Part shown: piece by piece, positions 12,846 to 24,214 of the stretch
Numbering within the stretch: position 1 is the stretch's first letter
Layout of the letters: each line of letters opens with the position of its first letter
NCBI GenBank assembly: GCA_014706385.1
Contig: JACGZH010000005.1
Location: forward strand, 1,794,313-1,858,312
From: Phaffia rhodozyma
Lineage: Eukaryota; Basidiomycota; Tremellomycetes; Cystofilobasidiales; Mrakiaceae
Direction: 5' to 3'
DNA: 64,000 nt
Made by a program: the position numbers and the translations under genes
The notes under the pieces: generated by a model
Database searches by the model: none
Told to the model about the DNA's origin: nothing
Seen by the model: only the letters and a program-made list of their open reading frames with translations

Positions 12846-15800
12846 ATGGGTTTGGTTCTCGATAACCTTCCACTATCATCTGGAGTATACCCGGCCAGCG
12901 TTATGTCTCCCGGTCCTCTCGTTCTGGATTCCCCTGACGCCGAAGCTGGACCAGGCAGTAATGATCACTCTCTGAATAATGAAGATGAAGATGAAGATGA
13001 GAGACCTCGGAAACGAATCCGATTAGCATGTGTGGCCTGTAAGGTGAGCGACTGGGTTTGATTTTAGTTGCATCTCAAGCAGGAAGCTCTGGGTAGCTCA
13101 TCAGTTCTCTCAAATCACTTGCAGAGAAGAAAGATACGTTGTCCAGGAGGTCAGTTTCAAGAACAAGATCATAATAGCAGTCGGTAAGACGAAGTCTAAC
13201 ATGCTTAGTAGCGTGCTATCGTCATACAGAACCCAATGGCTGTCAGACATGCCTTCACAAAGGCATTGTCTGTGAGTACATACATACTGGAATGAGACGG
13301 TACGTGGTCCCTTCTTCTGTTTGTATCTAAGTTGTGCAAAACTCAGAGACCGGACTTCAGACATTCAGATTAATCTGCTTCCTCCGTACGACTGTTTTCA
13401 GTGGGCCAAGGAGAGGATTCAGATCAGAACGGCTTAGTAAATCCCCTACAAGTCCGGATGATCAATCGACGCGGCGTATGTCATGCATCAGTCACTCCCA
13501 CAACGCCCGGGTCCCATTATATAACCTTGAGCAACCGATCAGAAGTCCCAGCAAATCTCCCTCTATCTCTTACTCCACCGTTCGAAGATCTTCTCTGCAT
13601 GAAAGCGCGAGCAATGAGAGCGTTCCACGCCGGCTGTCTTCTTCCAGACAGACGGACGGCAACACCCTCAGCCAACCTCCAGGCCCTAACAAAGCTTCAC
13701 AAAAGGCCAGAATGCAGAACAATAATCCTACACAGCATCCGCGTCGTGTGAATGCATCTTTTGAATTGCCGTTGCATCTTCAAGACCAACTTCTCAGCTT
13801 GTATTTTACCCATATACATGTAGCTATGTTTTCTCTGCTTGCCTTATCACCCAAACACAGATTTGCGATGCTAGTTGCTGATAAAGCTGTTCATCGGCGC
13901 ACCTGCACAGAATGTCTGGCCTCTGATTTATAAGCCTAGCTTTCACCCGGCGACATCTCCCCCATTGCTTCTCCTCGCAATGCTGGCTGCAGCTTCAGTC
14001 ATTCCAACAGCCTCCCAGCCCGTGTTGACCCCGGTTGAAGCAGACTTGCTGTTCGAAGAGGCTCAGAGCACCCTGAGCGAATCTTCCGTGTCTCACATCC
14101 ACTCGGTGCAGGCCCTCCTTCTTTTCACCCATCGACAGATAAGTAGAGGTATGAATACTGAGGCATATGGCCTTTCCTGTCAAGCAATCGGTATGGCTCT
14201 GGAACTGGGCTTGCATACTGGAATGACTTCGAACTCGAAGCGACCAGATCCTGTAAGTCAAGTCAATATGTGCCTCGCAGGCCAAAGCTTCAAAGCTGTT
14301 AGATCTGACTCACCCTGTCAGTCGATGTCTCGACCTTCATTCGTGATAGATCTTCGAAGCAGAAAAAGAAACTCGGTCGCGGGTCTTCTGGTGTTGTTAC
14401 GTTATGGACAAGACATTTTCAGAAGAAACAGGTCGGCCTCACCTTCTTCGAGGCCGAACAGCCTCTGTACCGTTCCCGTCCGAATTGCAGGCGGATGAAT
14501 TTGAGCTTTGGCCGCCCCCATCGGTCTACATCCCCCAGAATTTGGCATCCTCGGCGGATCGTACCCCAAATATCCAACGTGTACGATCACGAACGATAAG
14601 TTGTTTCAACGCCACATGTCGCTTAGCCTATCTTGTCGAACTCATATTCGACATCGACGCCGAGTTAGATTTCGCAGCTCGAGGAGATATGAACGAACTA
14701 GGCCTGCAGAATGTGGATTTTGGCGATGAAGGCGGCAATCTCGATAACGAACAGCATTGCAAGAAGCTCGTTACTCGAGTGGCCAAAGGCTTGAACCAGT
14801 GGTATGCTGATTTGGATCCGGATCTTAAAGTAGATGTGCAAGCGCCGTCTTGTCCACCTACGCATTTTGTAGTGAATATGATGGTAAGTCGCGCTGTTGA
14901 GCTATATGCCGCATCTCTGCTGATCTCCAGGTCCTTCGTTTGTACGACAGTGGTATCACTCAGCAACAATCTTAATGCATTCTCGCCGAATGGACTCGAA
15001 ACCAGACTCGAGTGGCGAGACCGGATTGTTCGGCACAAGCCATCAGCTTTGCAACCACGCAGCGGAGAGCATCGTTGAATTACTAGCTTGCCTTGACAAA
15101 TTTGACGTCTTGACGCCATCAAGCAGCGACGTTTTGCATATGCTCAGCCATGCGGCAGTCGTAAGTCTAGCGTGGACATGCGACTGCTTTTCTTTGTTCT
15201 GTTTATCAAACACGCGTTGTATGCTCATCAGCGACCCATCACATTTCATGAATCGCATTTCATGTAGTTTCACGCTTACAATACGGCCGTCCAAACTCCA
15301 GATGCCGCTAGTAGCGCCGAAATCAATTTTCAGAAATGCTGTCTTTGGCTGAATGAAATCGGTAGCTTTTGGGCTCCGGCTTCAGCACATCGGCTTTTTT
15401 TCGACGGCCGTGAGTGGCAATAGTTCTTCTTTCCTTCTCCAAAGAAATGAGTGTCAATTAACCCAAGTTTGTCGAGACTGATGATCCTCTCCCCATGCAT
15501 GTTCCAGTCGTCAAAGGAGGAAAAGAACTCGCTGCAGTCAATCGTCGAAACGTAAGTGACCCAGGTGTGATGGATGTCTCGAAATTCACCTCGCTGATCT
15601 CGATGCAGTACCTCGACAGCGAGTTCCTTCTGAAAGAAACAGCCCAAGGTCGTTGCCGCCTTTAATGGCTGTTATTCCTACATCTTTCGCCCGCGAAAGC
15701 AGTCAAGCCGCCCTCGAAAATGACATCTCTGAGGTATGTTCTCTGAATATTGCGTCTTTACCTGTGGTCGAGCGAGCTAACTTAATGTCCGCTTTCAGAT

Positions 15801-16149
15801 CAACGCTTCTTCATCCCATTCATCAACGTATGTGACCGACATATTCAAAGCAAGAACTCACTTTTGGGGAGAATTGATCCCGAATGCAAGCGGTGGATCA
15901 AAAACACTGTTCGCACCGTCGTCGCTCGTAGACACCTCGACCACTGCAAGTTTACCCGAGATGGCCTCGCCTGAACGTGGCGCTAGCGGGGAGGGTGTCG
16001 ATGGATTCAACGCCGAACCACAGAATCAGTTTTCTACGTATCTCAATAGTTTAGATGCTACTGATCCATCGAATTTGCTGGCTCAATTTATTCTTGACTC
16101 AAGTTCTGGCTCGTGGGATGCGCCGCAACTAGACCTGGATCAGCGCTAG
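12846..16149 (+). CDS. Zn2Cys6 binuclear-cluster transcription factor
   Basis: The ATG at 12846 (MGLVLDNLPLSSGV) is the first Met in the open frame; a second possible start is at 12903. An acidic stretch (NNEDEDEDERPRKR) precedes the cluster RLACVACK / RRKIRCPG, then NGCQTCLHKGIVCEY, giving the six-Cys CX2CX6CX~12CX2CX6C pattern split by two introns at about 13044 and 13150. A Ser/Pro-rich linker follows, then the fungal-specific middle homology region (WPLIYKPSFHP, LLLLAMLAAASVI, HIHSVQALLLFTHRQ, MALELGLH). About eleven introns; the stop is at 16149. It acts as a nuclear DNA-binding regulator. Its position inside a set of amine-catabolic genes suggests a pathway-specific activator. Confidence 0.85.
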
Positions 16150-16257
16150 CCCGGTCTTGGAGAACCGGATCAAGCTTCAAGACATTGGTATATTCTTATT
16201 ATCATGAGATACAAATAACATATATTTCGCTATACAACCACTTCCTTAAAATTACAA

Positions 16258-18765
16258 CTAAACCTTCTTGACATCGGACGAATCTTCAGGACCGTTGACT
16301 TCTTCCTCTTCTGCCATCGTCCTGCCTCGACTCTCGGTACCATATTCCACGAAAGAAACACTGTGAGTCTGGGGCCCCTTGAAGAACGTTTTACCGCCGA
16401 TTTTAGGTAGATACCAGTACGCGATGGCAAATGTCCATACGGCTGCAGCTACCACAATGCTGTAAAGAGAAATAATATCACATGTAATTCAGTAAACGAT
16501 ACTCTGAAAGATGTTATCAAGGCGGACACTCACGCATAGTTCATGGAGGCCGCATCTGTGTTGGTGTCGGCGGGGCTGCGAACATGATAACTTATTAACT
16601 ATCTGTACTGTGACTCTTGGAAATCTTGGAACTTGGACTTACAAGCAGAAAATGATACAGGCAAAGATCATCCAAATCAAGGCGATGACGGCGATCGGCT
16701 TCGAGAAACGGCCGAGGAACCACGGACCGGGAATGAAAGCTCCTTCTTTGGCAAAGACCCGACAAGCGATTGGGATAGCATATGCACAATCTATCGAAGA
16801 ATTTGCAATCCAAGGGTCAGTATTGTCGCGAGAGATAATTATAACACAGCGTGACTTACACGGTCCAATGATAGCCAAAGAAAAGATGGCGCTGATTTGT
16901 CAGACGAAAGAGAAGGAACTGCTTCAGCTTTCGTTTTGGACATGATATCAATACAAGCCTACTCACTTAATCGCCGCATCATTAGCGAAACCCAAAAGCC
17001 CCAAAGGCATCGCCAGGATGACCACCAACCAGACGGCTGTGATGAAGGAGCGTACCGTGCGCAGTCGATGAGCATAAAACTATTATGGTCATGCGGCAGA
17101 ACATCTCGCTAAAGCTGACTTACTTCGCACCGGGGTATTGGTCTTCGAATTGACAGAGTAGAAGTAGTTAGAGAATGGTAGAGCGCCATCTCGAGCAAAG
17201 GCGAAAGCTTGACGTGAAGCTGGCAGTGTTAGACTGGCCGTCATCATGAGCTCGGCAATGCACATGAACGACCAAATAGCCAAAGAGCCTTTGACGCCGA
17301 AAGCTGCGTGAGGACAAGGAAAAAAAGTCAGAGAACAAGATGCGATTTAATCAGTTTACCTGTTGCAAGCAAGGAGGTAGAAGACCTTAAACTTACCTCG
17401 ATTGTAGATATAGGCAAGCGGTTGACCAATATCAGAATTATACACGGCTTCGATGTCGCTGCCCATAGTCAAGGCAAAGATCACGAGGACGGCAAAACCG
17501 GTGATGGTGGCACTTCCTATAGCCCCGACGATAGCTACAGGGACCGCGATAGCCGCATTAGTAGCTTCCTCAGAGATAGAGACGGCGGAATCGAAGGAGC
17601 AAATCGTCCACACTGGGGCCAGAAAGGAGAGGATGAATGCGAAGCCATTATTCCATCCCGTCAGGTTTTCCCAGCCACCAAAGGTATAGGACGCAGAGTT
17701 CAAATCCTTTCGCATGGCAATAGGAAGACCGATTATGGTAACGAGCAAGAGAAGTACATTGAGAATGACACTCGGGGTCTGCAATCTTGCGAGAATGTTG
17801 GTCCCGTATGCACAGAAGACACCCATGAGTATCAGAATACCGATGTATAGTCCGAAGACCTGGGCAGTACTGGCAGTGAAAGAGTTGTCGTTGATAGACA
17901 CTGCGGCATAGATGACACCCGATGTGGCCCAAGCAAGGGACGATACAGCAGAGATATTACCCAAAAACGAGTTGTAGCCTACCATCCAAGCGAGAAAATC
18001 GCGGTACTAAGTTGTGATGAAAGTGATGAAAAGTTGATTTAGCTTCACGCGTACTACGTAAGTACAGATAATGTACATAATGGTTGGGTCCTTACGTCGG
18101 GATGGGCAAGACGGTGAGTCCAGTAATAGAGACCTCCACTGGTCGGCATACTCGATGCCAAGTCGGCCATGGCGCCTCCGACAAACAATATCAAGAATCC
18201 TGCGAGAAGCCAGCCCCATGTCATGGCAACGGGTCCTCCGTAGGGTAGATTGTAGAAAATGGTGGATGCAATGGAAGGTAGCACACCCCTAGTGGTGATA
18301 ACAAGTCAAAACATAAGCGTCAGTATCCAAAATTCGGTTTGATGTTTAAAAGAAGATACTTACATGATAGAGAACGCAAAACCGAAGCTTTGTTAGAGAA
18401 GCCAAGTATGACATATCGGCGGAGGGTAGAAGGAGTAACTTTAGCCGGAGAAAATGTGGAGCGAATGACAAGAAAGAGAGAAAAGAAAAAGGGAAGGCTC
18501 GTGCTCACGTCTCAAACATGCTGATATCTCTTTTGAGCTCTTGGTTATATCCAAGCATCTCTAGTCTTGCCTCAGACTTGACCGTAACCGGAGACGGCTC
18601 TTCGTCCTGGCATGGTTATCCAAGTGGGCGTGCAGACAAAAAAGGAGAAAGCAATACGGGAGAAGAAGTACAGAGCAGTCACAACGGGATGATGAGTGAT
18701 TATGAACGGCCAAGCGATATCAAGACGAACATTGTCAGAAGACTCACTACCTGGAGAGCGGTCAT
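16258..18765 (-). CDS. Amino-acid/choline transporter family permease (GABA permease-like)
   Basis: A short first exon (MTALQ) starts at 18765; then DEEPSPVTVKSEARLEMLGY, NQELKRDISMFE, SFGFAFSIM, GVLPSIASTIFYNLPYGGP, WGWLLAGFLILFVGGAMADL and SSMPTSGGLYYWTHRLAHP, which is the signature N-terminal half of UGA4-type permeases. About eight short introns follow. Later blocks: FDSAVSISEEATNAAIAVP, FGVKGSLAIWSFMCIAELM, ASRQAFAFARDGALPFS, YWYLPKIGGKTFFKGP and an acidic tail ending SSDVKKV. Twelve membrane spans are expected from the family. Substrates of relatives are GABA, choline and polyamines, which fits the amine oxidase next door. Divergent from the copper amine oxidase. Confidence 0.88.
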
Positions 18766-19171
18766 CACTCGGACTATCTGCGCCTCCGGCTCCTTTACAA
18801 GAGGCATATGTCTAGAGAACTATCCGTATGGGAAAGAGCGGTGGGATACAGTACTCGGTTTCAGAAGCCAAACTTCTTCGTGCTGGGATGAATATCTGGG
18901 AAAGAAGTGGTTATGTCAAGAAGACTCGAGAAGCCAAGTTTTCTCAGGCGTATACCTTATAAAGAGAATCTGACTGTGCTGAATGTTCCCCAGAGGAATC
19001 GTCAAGTGTTAGAAGCGCATCATCCTGGAGGATAGATCCGACTGACTCGGTTGATTTGTATAATTTCCCACGATAACGGCGCCGATATCGATAAACGTTG
19101 AGCCGGTCACTCTCACCATGTCTTAGGGCAGCCAGACAAACGGGTGAATTGAACGGCTAAACTCAGTTAGA

Positions 19172-19181
19172 GTTTACCCGC
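19172..19181 (-). promoter_or_regulatory. GCGGGTAAAC motif before copper amine oxidase
   Basis: Exact match, in inverse orientation, to the motif at 12669-12678. A weaker relative (ACGGCTAAAC) lies 19 nt upstream at about 19153, mirroring the paired spacing at 12650-12678. Confidence 0.4.
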
Positions 19182-19279
19182 GTCCGATTACCATCCTTCC
19201 CCCATTGAGTTCTGCCGAGGTTCAATCCGAGTCTGATGAACATAGAACTCAAACCTCAGACTGTGCGATGATGCGTTTG

Positions 19280-19286
19280 TATAAAG
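19280..19286 (+). promoter_or_regulatory. TATA box of copper amine oxidase
   Basis: TATAAAG lies 158 nt upstream of the ATG at 19438, the same spacing as seen for the permease at 6780. Confidence 0.45.
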
Positions 19287-19437
19287 CTTGTTCATCCGGA
19301 GCTCAACTTTCTTGATGGTCCGTCTGCATTCTTAAGCTCTCATCAACCGCTCTTTCCATCGCTCTCGACTTCTTCTTCCAGACTCGAGTATCCACGATTC
19401 CATCTACCACATCAGACACTTCATAACTCCTTCTCAA

Positions 19438-22286
19438 ATGCAACTCAAGGCTTCAGCCATGAACGGCTCCGCCGATCACTCCAGTCAAAAGCCTTATAGC
19501 CATCCCCTCGATCCCTTGACTTCTCAGGTATGCTTGGGAATCACATCTTGGTCTTCAGATCCTCTTGGCTTATTACTGACTTTGTTCGATTCTGATCTGA
19601 TAGGAAATCGTCTTGGCTTCTTCCGCCATCAGGAGTTATACCAATGCTCTCGAAGTCCCTCTCGAGAGATTACTTTTCAACTCTATCACTCTGAAGGAGC
19701 CTCCCAAGCTCTCGGTCCTCAAGTGGGGCGGTGTCGTCAAAGCGCCTGAGGTAGAGGCCGCTTCCGATGTCATCACCAGGCAAGCCGATGTAAGTCCCCT
19801 CAATTGTCAACGTCTAGATATTTCCTTTCTTGGAAGTTGCATCATGATTAAAGCCACCATCGCTTTTGACGAACTCAGGTACATTGTCTTGATGCGGCCA
19901 CTGCCCGAGCTTTCGAGTGCATCGTCGATCTTCCCTCAAATCTTGACAAGGATCGTGGTAAGACCGTTTTGAAACCGGCAGTCTCGTCTTGGACCGCGCT
20001 GGATAAGGCTATTCAGCCATCATTGCAAGTCGAAGAGCTTCTATGGGCTGAAGAGATCTGCAGGAAGTCTCCTGTCATCTGTGAAGCTGCCGAAGCCGTA
20101 GGTGTTGCTCCCGCAGACATATATGTTGACGGTCAGTCATATTCACATCATTTTCTGTTCGCGAGTATCATTTGCTCAGTACACTGAACATACAAATGTG
20201 GCTCCACAGGTTGGTGTATCGGTGTCGACGAGCGATTCCCTAATAGGAGGCTGCAACAGTGTTTCCTTTTTACTCGATCTCGGCCAGAAGACAATTTATA
20301 TGCTCATCCTCTTGACTTCATCCCTGTCATCGGTAAGTCTTTCCAGCGATCATGTAGCCATGGCGTTTGGATTGTTTCTTTCCATCAGACGAAGGCTTAT
20401 TTCGTCTTGATAATTGTGCAGATTCTTACACCGGCGAAATCATGACAATTGATTATCCTCATCTCAATGGCCCGGACGCTCCCTCGTCCGCCACCGCCCA
20501 TGCCGCTCTCCCTCCTCGAGACCGTATACCTCCTCCCATGGAGCCGCATAACTATCTGCATTCTGAACTCAAACAGGATGAGGCAGACTTCAAGCCTCGA
20601 GAGGGGCTCAAACCCATCGAGATCACTCAGCCGGAAGGAGTATCCTTCAAGTTCGAGGGACGAGTCCTGGTTTGGCAGAACTGGCGCTTCCATGTCGGTT
20701 TCAATTTTAGAGAAGGCATGGTTCTTTCCAACATCACCTACGATGATGGAAAAAATGGAACTCGACCTTTGTTCTATCGACTCTCTGTAGCTGAGATGGT
20801 GGTACCCTACGCCAAGACGACTTTCCCTCACCATCGAAAGCATGCATTCGACACTGGAGAATACGGAATAGGGGCCCTTGCTAACAGTCTTGAATTGGGC
20901 TGCGATTGCAAAGGCAAGATCGCATACCTTGACTTCGAAGGTTCTAGCAGGAATGGTGAGGTTGAAACCATCAAGAATGCAGTTTGCATACAGTAAGTCT
21001 ATCTTGATCAACCGTTGCATCTCAGACCTCATCGTGTGCTCATGATGACAGAATATGTGTTCAATTTGGTCTTCTTTTCCAAAAGTGAGGAGGATGCTGG
21101 TATCCTTCATAAGCATACCGACTTCCGAACCAACAAGGCTCAAGTCGCCCGTAATCGAAAACTTATTGTGTCCTCCATCTGCACTGTCGCCAATTATGAG
21201 TACGGATTCTATTTCACCTTCGACCTTGCCGGAACCATCGAGCTCGAGGTCAAAGCTACGGGTATTGTCAACGCCTATTTACTGGCTGAAGGAGAAGCTC
21301 GAGACGCCGATCATGAAGTCATCGTAGCTCCCAGAATTGCTGCCCAACACCATCAACATCTATTTTCCCTTCGAGTCGACCCTATGTTGGATGGTCTAAA
21401 GAACCAAGTGGTACAAGTCGATGCCGTACCTGATGAAGCTCCATTGGGAAGTGCCGCCAACTACTACGGCAATGGTTTCCACGCTCAGAAGACTGTCTAC
21501 AAGACTACCAAGGAGAGTGTTGCCGATTATGATGCAAAAGTGAATCGAATCTGGTCGATGGAGAATCCCAACAAGAAGAATAAGATCAGTGGCGCTAATG
21601 TCGGTTACAAACTGGTCTGTGGCCAAATGCCACCAATGCTCGCCGCGCCTGGATCGATGGTTTGGAATCGAGCACCATTTGCGAGACATAATGTGAGTGG
21701 ATCTTCAAGAGTTTGCATCGTCTTCTTACAACTGACTTATCTTTGTGTTTGAAACCTTTTTCTCATCTTATAGATGTTTGTCACACCTTATGCCGAGGAT
21801 GAGCTGTATCCATCCGGTCTTCATATCAACCAGCATCCCGGAGGTGATTCCTACGGACTCGCAGAGTGGGTAGACCGAGACGCCTCCATTGTCAACGAAG
21901 ATGTGGTCGTTTGGGCTTCCTTCGGCATGACGCACTTCAGTCGACCGGAAGATTGGCCCATCATGCCCGTGGAGATGTTGCGATTGCATCTGAAGCCATC
22001 TAGCTTCTTCGACGTGAGTAAACGTTGCTTCAAGCTGTGTAAAACTCATTTTGAACCGAGAGCTGACATTTCATCATTCTCCTGCCAAATTACAGAGAAA
22101 TCCTGGTCTAGATGTCCCTTCGAGTGTCGACATGGCGTCTAAGCTCGCCAAAGACTCGTTTTCAAATTCTTCATCAACCAATGGAACAAGTCAGACGTCT
22201 TGTAAGTGGTGATGTTTGTCAACAGCGAACTTTTTAGCTCTAAGCTGACACAGACTCTTGTCATCTCAGGTTGCTCCAAAGCATGA
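19438..22286 (+). CDS. Copper amine oxidase (primary-amine oxidase)
   Basis: The ATG at 19438 begins MQLKASAMNGSADHSS. Eight or so introns; the spliced protein is near 700 residues, the usual size. Motifs: HPLDFIPVID, YPHLNGPD, PEGVSFKFEGRVLVWQNWRF, FDTGEYGIG, and the cofactor site VANYEYG whose Tyr after Asn is converted to topaquinone. Copper ligands are the HQH pair (about 21351-21359) and the His in TPHFSRPEDWPIMP-type context (about 21930). Family reaction: primary amine plus O2 to aldehyde, ammonia and H2O2. With the aldehyde dehydrogenase and two permeases this gives a complete uptake-and-oxidation route. The last exon is uncertain: unspliced it stops at 22212; a final intron at 22202-22269 gives the stop at 22286. 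Confidence 0.92.
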
Positions 22287-23459
22287 ATCTCTCAGAGCGA
22301 GACAGGACTTGGATATGGGAAAAAACGTTTTGCTAACTTGGTTGTACTACAAACGTACCGCATTGATGACAATGTCGTACTCTCCCCGCTTGGACACGAA
22401 GGATAGCTGATGAATGAAACAGATTCAAGAGGAGTGTCATAAGTACCCTTTTCTCGTCTTTCTCTTCTAGTCTCGTTCTTCTTTTTCATCCTCCCTCTCT
22501 CTTCTTTTGTCTTCTTTTCTTCAAGCATTATATTCAACTTATCCTCCATAGTTCCTGTTCATCAACCGCATTTTTCATCGCAAATCAAATATCTTTGTTC
22601 ATTCGAGGGTTTGTGTCGTAAATCTTCTAATTGAAGCCTAAAGATTCAATCTTCTCGTCCCATTTAGGATTCGGATCAGGGTGTGAGGGTCATCAAAAGG
22701 GTCATAAATACATTAGAAAATAACTCTGGGTTAGGGTTAGAAGAGGATAAGGATGCAAATAGGAAGTCTAATAGATACCTTCAGATAAGATAAGAGAAAC
22801 AAAGGACAAGATCTGATCTCCGATGACCTACCAGTAACAACCTGAAAGTTCCTGTTGACACCACTTGGCCGTGTGCACGGTCTATTCATCTTGCCTTATC
22901 GGGTGGCTCCATATATCCTCTCTTCCTGTTATATCATTCAGTATCCGCCATGGCCTTTTTCCAGTGACCAAGATGAGAGCTTCGTGTTCTGCACCACTTA
23001 ACGCAGTGATGGCCAACACTTAGGTACATTTGGGTGCTTGAGATTGTAAACTCGACAGGCTGTCGATGCAGCCGGTACAATCGGTACAGTTGATACAGTT
23101 GATGTGGTTGATACAGTACAACAACGTATCGAATTCATACAGAGAGATGAAAACACAAGATCAGATCTGTCATTCGTTCCCTACCTGTGTTTGCTCTCTT
23201 GTTCCGATCGTTTATATGTCGTTCTGCTTTACTATGCTCTGGCGTGTTGCTCATCGCGATGAACGACAAAACATACAGATATCCCCTACAGCTGACTTGG
23301 CACCGTCCATGGTTATCATTCGTAAACAAAAGAAGACGTCCAATACCATTTCCAAGAGCGTTCGGCGGACAGAGGTCCGTTGTCTCTTTTCGACTTCTCT
23401 GCTTCCCTCTCAGCCTTACTTTACTTCCCCCTCTGTTTAATAGGCCCTAGTTATCCGTC
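22287..23459. other. Intergenic stretch without supported gene
   Basis: Contains a CT-rich stretch (about 22445-22530), a short TTAGGGTTAG word near 22731 that is not a telomere array, and a small imperfect repeat of GTACAGTTGATAC-type words at about 23075-23120. No exon chain could be supported on either strand. Confidence 0.45.
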
Positions 23460-24004
23460 ATGGCGCTTCACTCGAACAGGTCTCAAGAGGCGGGACGAAA
23501 GATGTTCTTATCGCTCCAGTCTGGTGCGACTCTCTTATATTTTGTCAGTTTCTGGTGAGCCCACTTAGCTCACGGCCAAACCGACGCCCGGCATCTGCGC
23601 TCGCTCACACAGGCTGCACGAGAGGTCGGTGTTGGGGACGTTTCGCTTGTCATCAACTGGCAGATGTCAGATGCGATCGAGGCTTACGCTCATCGGACCG
23701 GTCCGATCCATTTCCTTGTTCTGCCCTCCGCATGCAAGTCATGGGATATACCGATCGAGCTGGATATACGGATCTTGCCATCACGTTCATGTGTCCGAAA
23801 GGTGAGGCAGCCGTGTTCGTCCTCTCTTTCGTTCTTTCGTCTTTTCTTCCTACTTCTCACTATTTTTCTCTCTTTCCCTTTCTCATTTTATTTGGGTTTC
23901 AAATAATTTTCAAACACTGATTCTTCTTTTCTTCAACATAGGCACTTATGGATCTCAGAACTCGCTTGACACCCAGCCGCGCGCCAGCGAGTTGTGCCTG
24001 CTGA
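23460..24004 (+). CDS. Hypothetical small protein, three exons
   Basis: The ATG at 23460 starts MALHSNRSQEAGRKMFLSLQS. A 45-nt intron (about 23525-23569) joins to AHGQTDARHLRSLTQAAREV, and a second intron (23802-23941) joins CVRK to ALMDLRTRLTPSR before the stop at 24004; total about 118 residues. No domain is recognised and there is no signal peptide or membrane span. The frame and GT-AG junctions are consistent with a real gene, but they were found by eye and it could be a chance chain. Confidence 0.35.
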
Positions 24005-24214
24005 CAAGCACAAGCAGAAGCGAACGAAGGCTGAGGACTGAATGTGTATAAATGACAAGATTCTCTGTGTCCTCTGCTTGTTCGACTCGATCGTGATGCG
24101 TCTAGCTTGACACACGGGAAGACACCATATGCTATCGACTACCTGGCCCTAGTACTATCGCTGTTGTGATACAAAGCAAGACATGCATTCATATGCGATC
24201 TCATCCACACGAGG

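Larger units (their letters stand above)
18766..19437. other. Divergent promoter region of permease and amine oxidase
   Basis: No gene. It holds a fragment (about 19080-19127) related to the right end of the 9690 repeat (GGTCACTCTCA then CATGTCTTAGGGCA), GATAA sites near 19070 and 19090, the GTTTACCCGC motif at 19172-19181 and a TATA box at 19280. Confidence 0.5.

Noticed and set aside
22628..22690. Possible C-terminal exon on the minus strand ending KWDEKIESLGFN
   Set aside because: The frame is closed by two TGA codons just upstream with no AG acceptor in between, so it cannot be joined to an upstream exon.
22725..22740. Telomere-like TTAGGGTTAG word
   Set aside because: Only a single short occurrence in unique sequence; no tandem telomere repeat.
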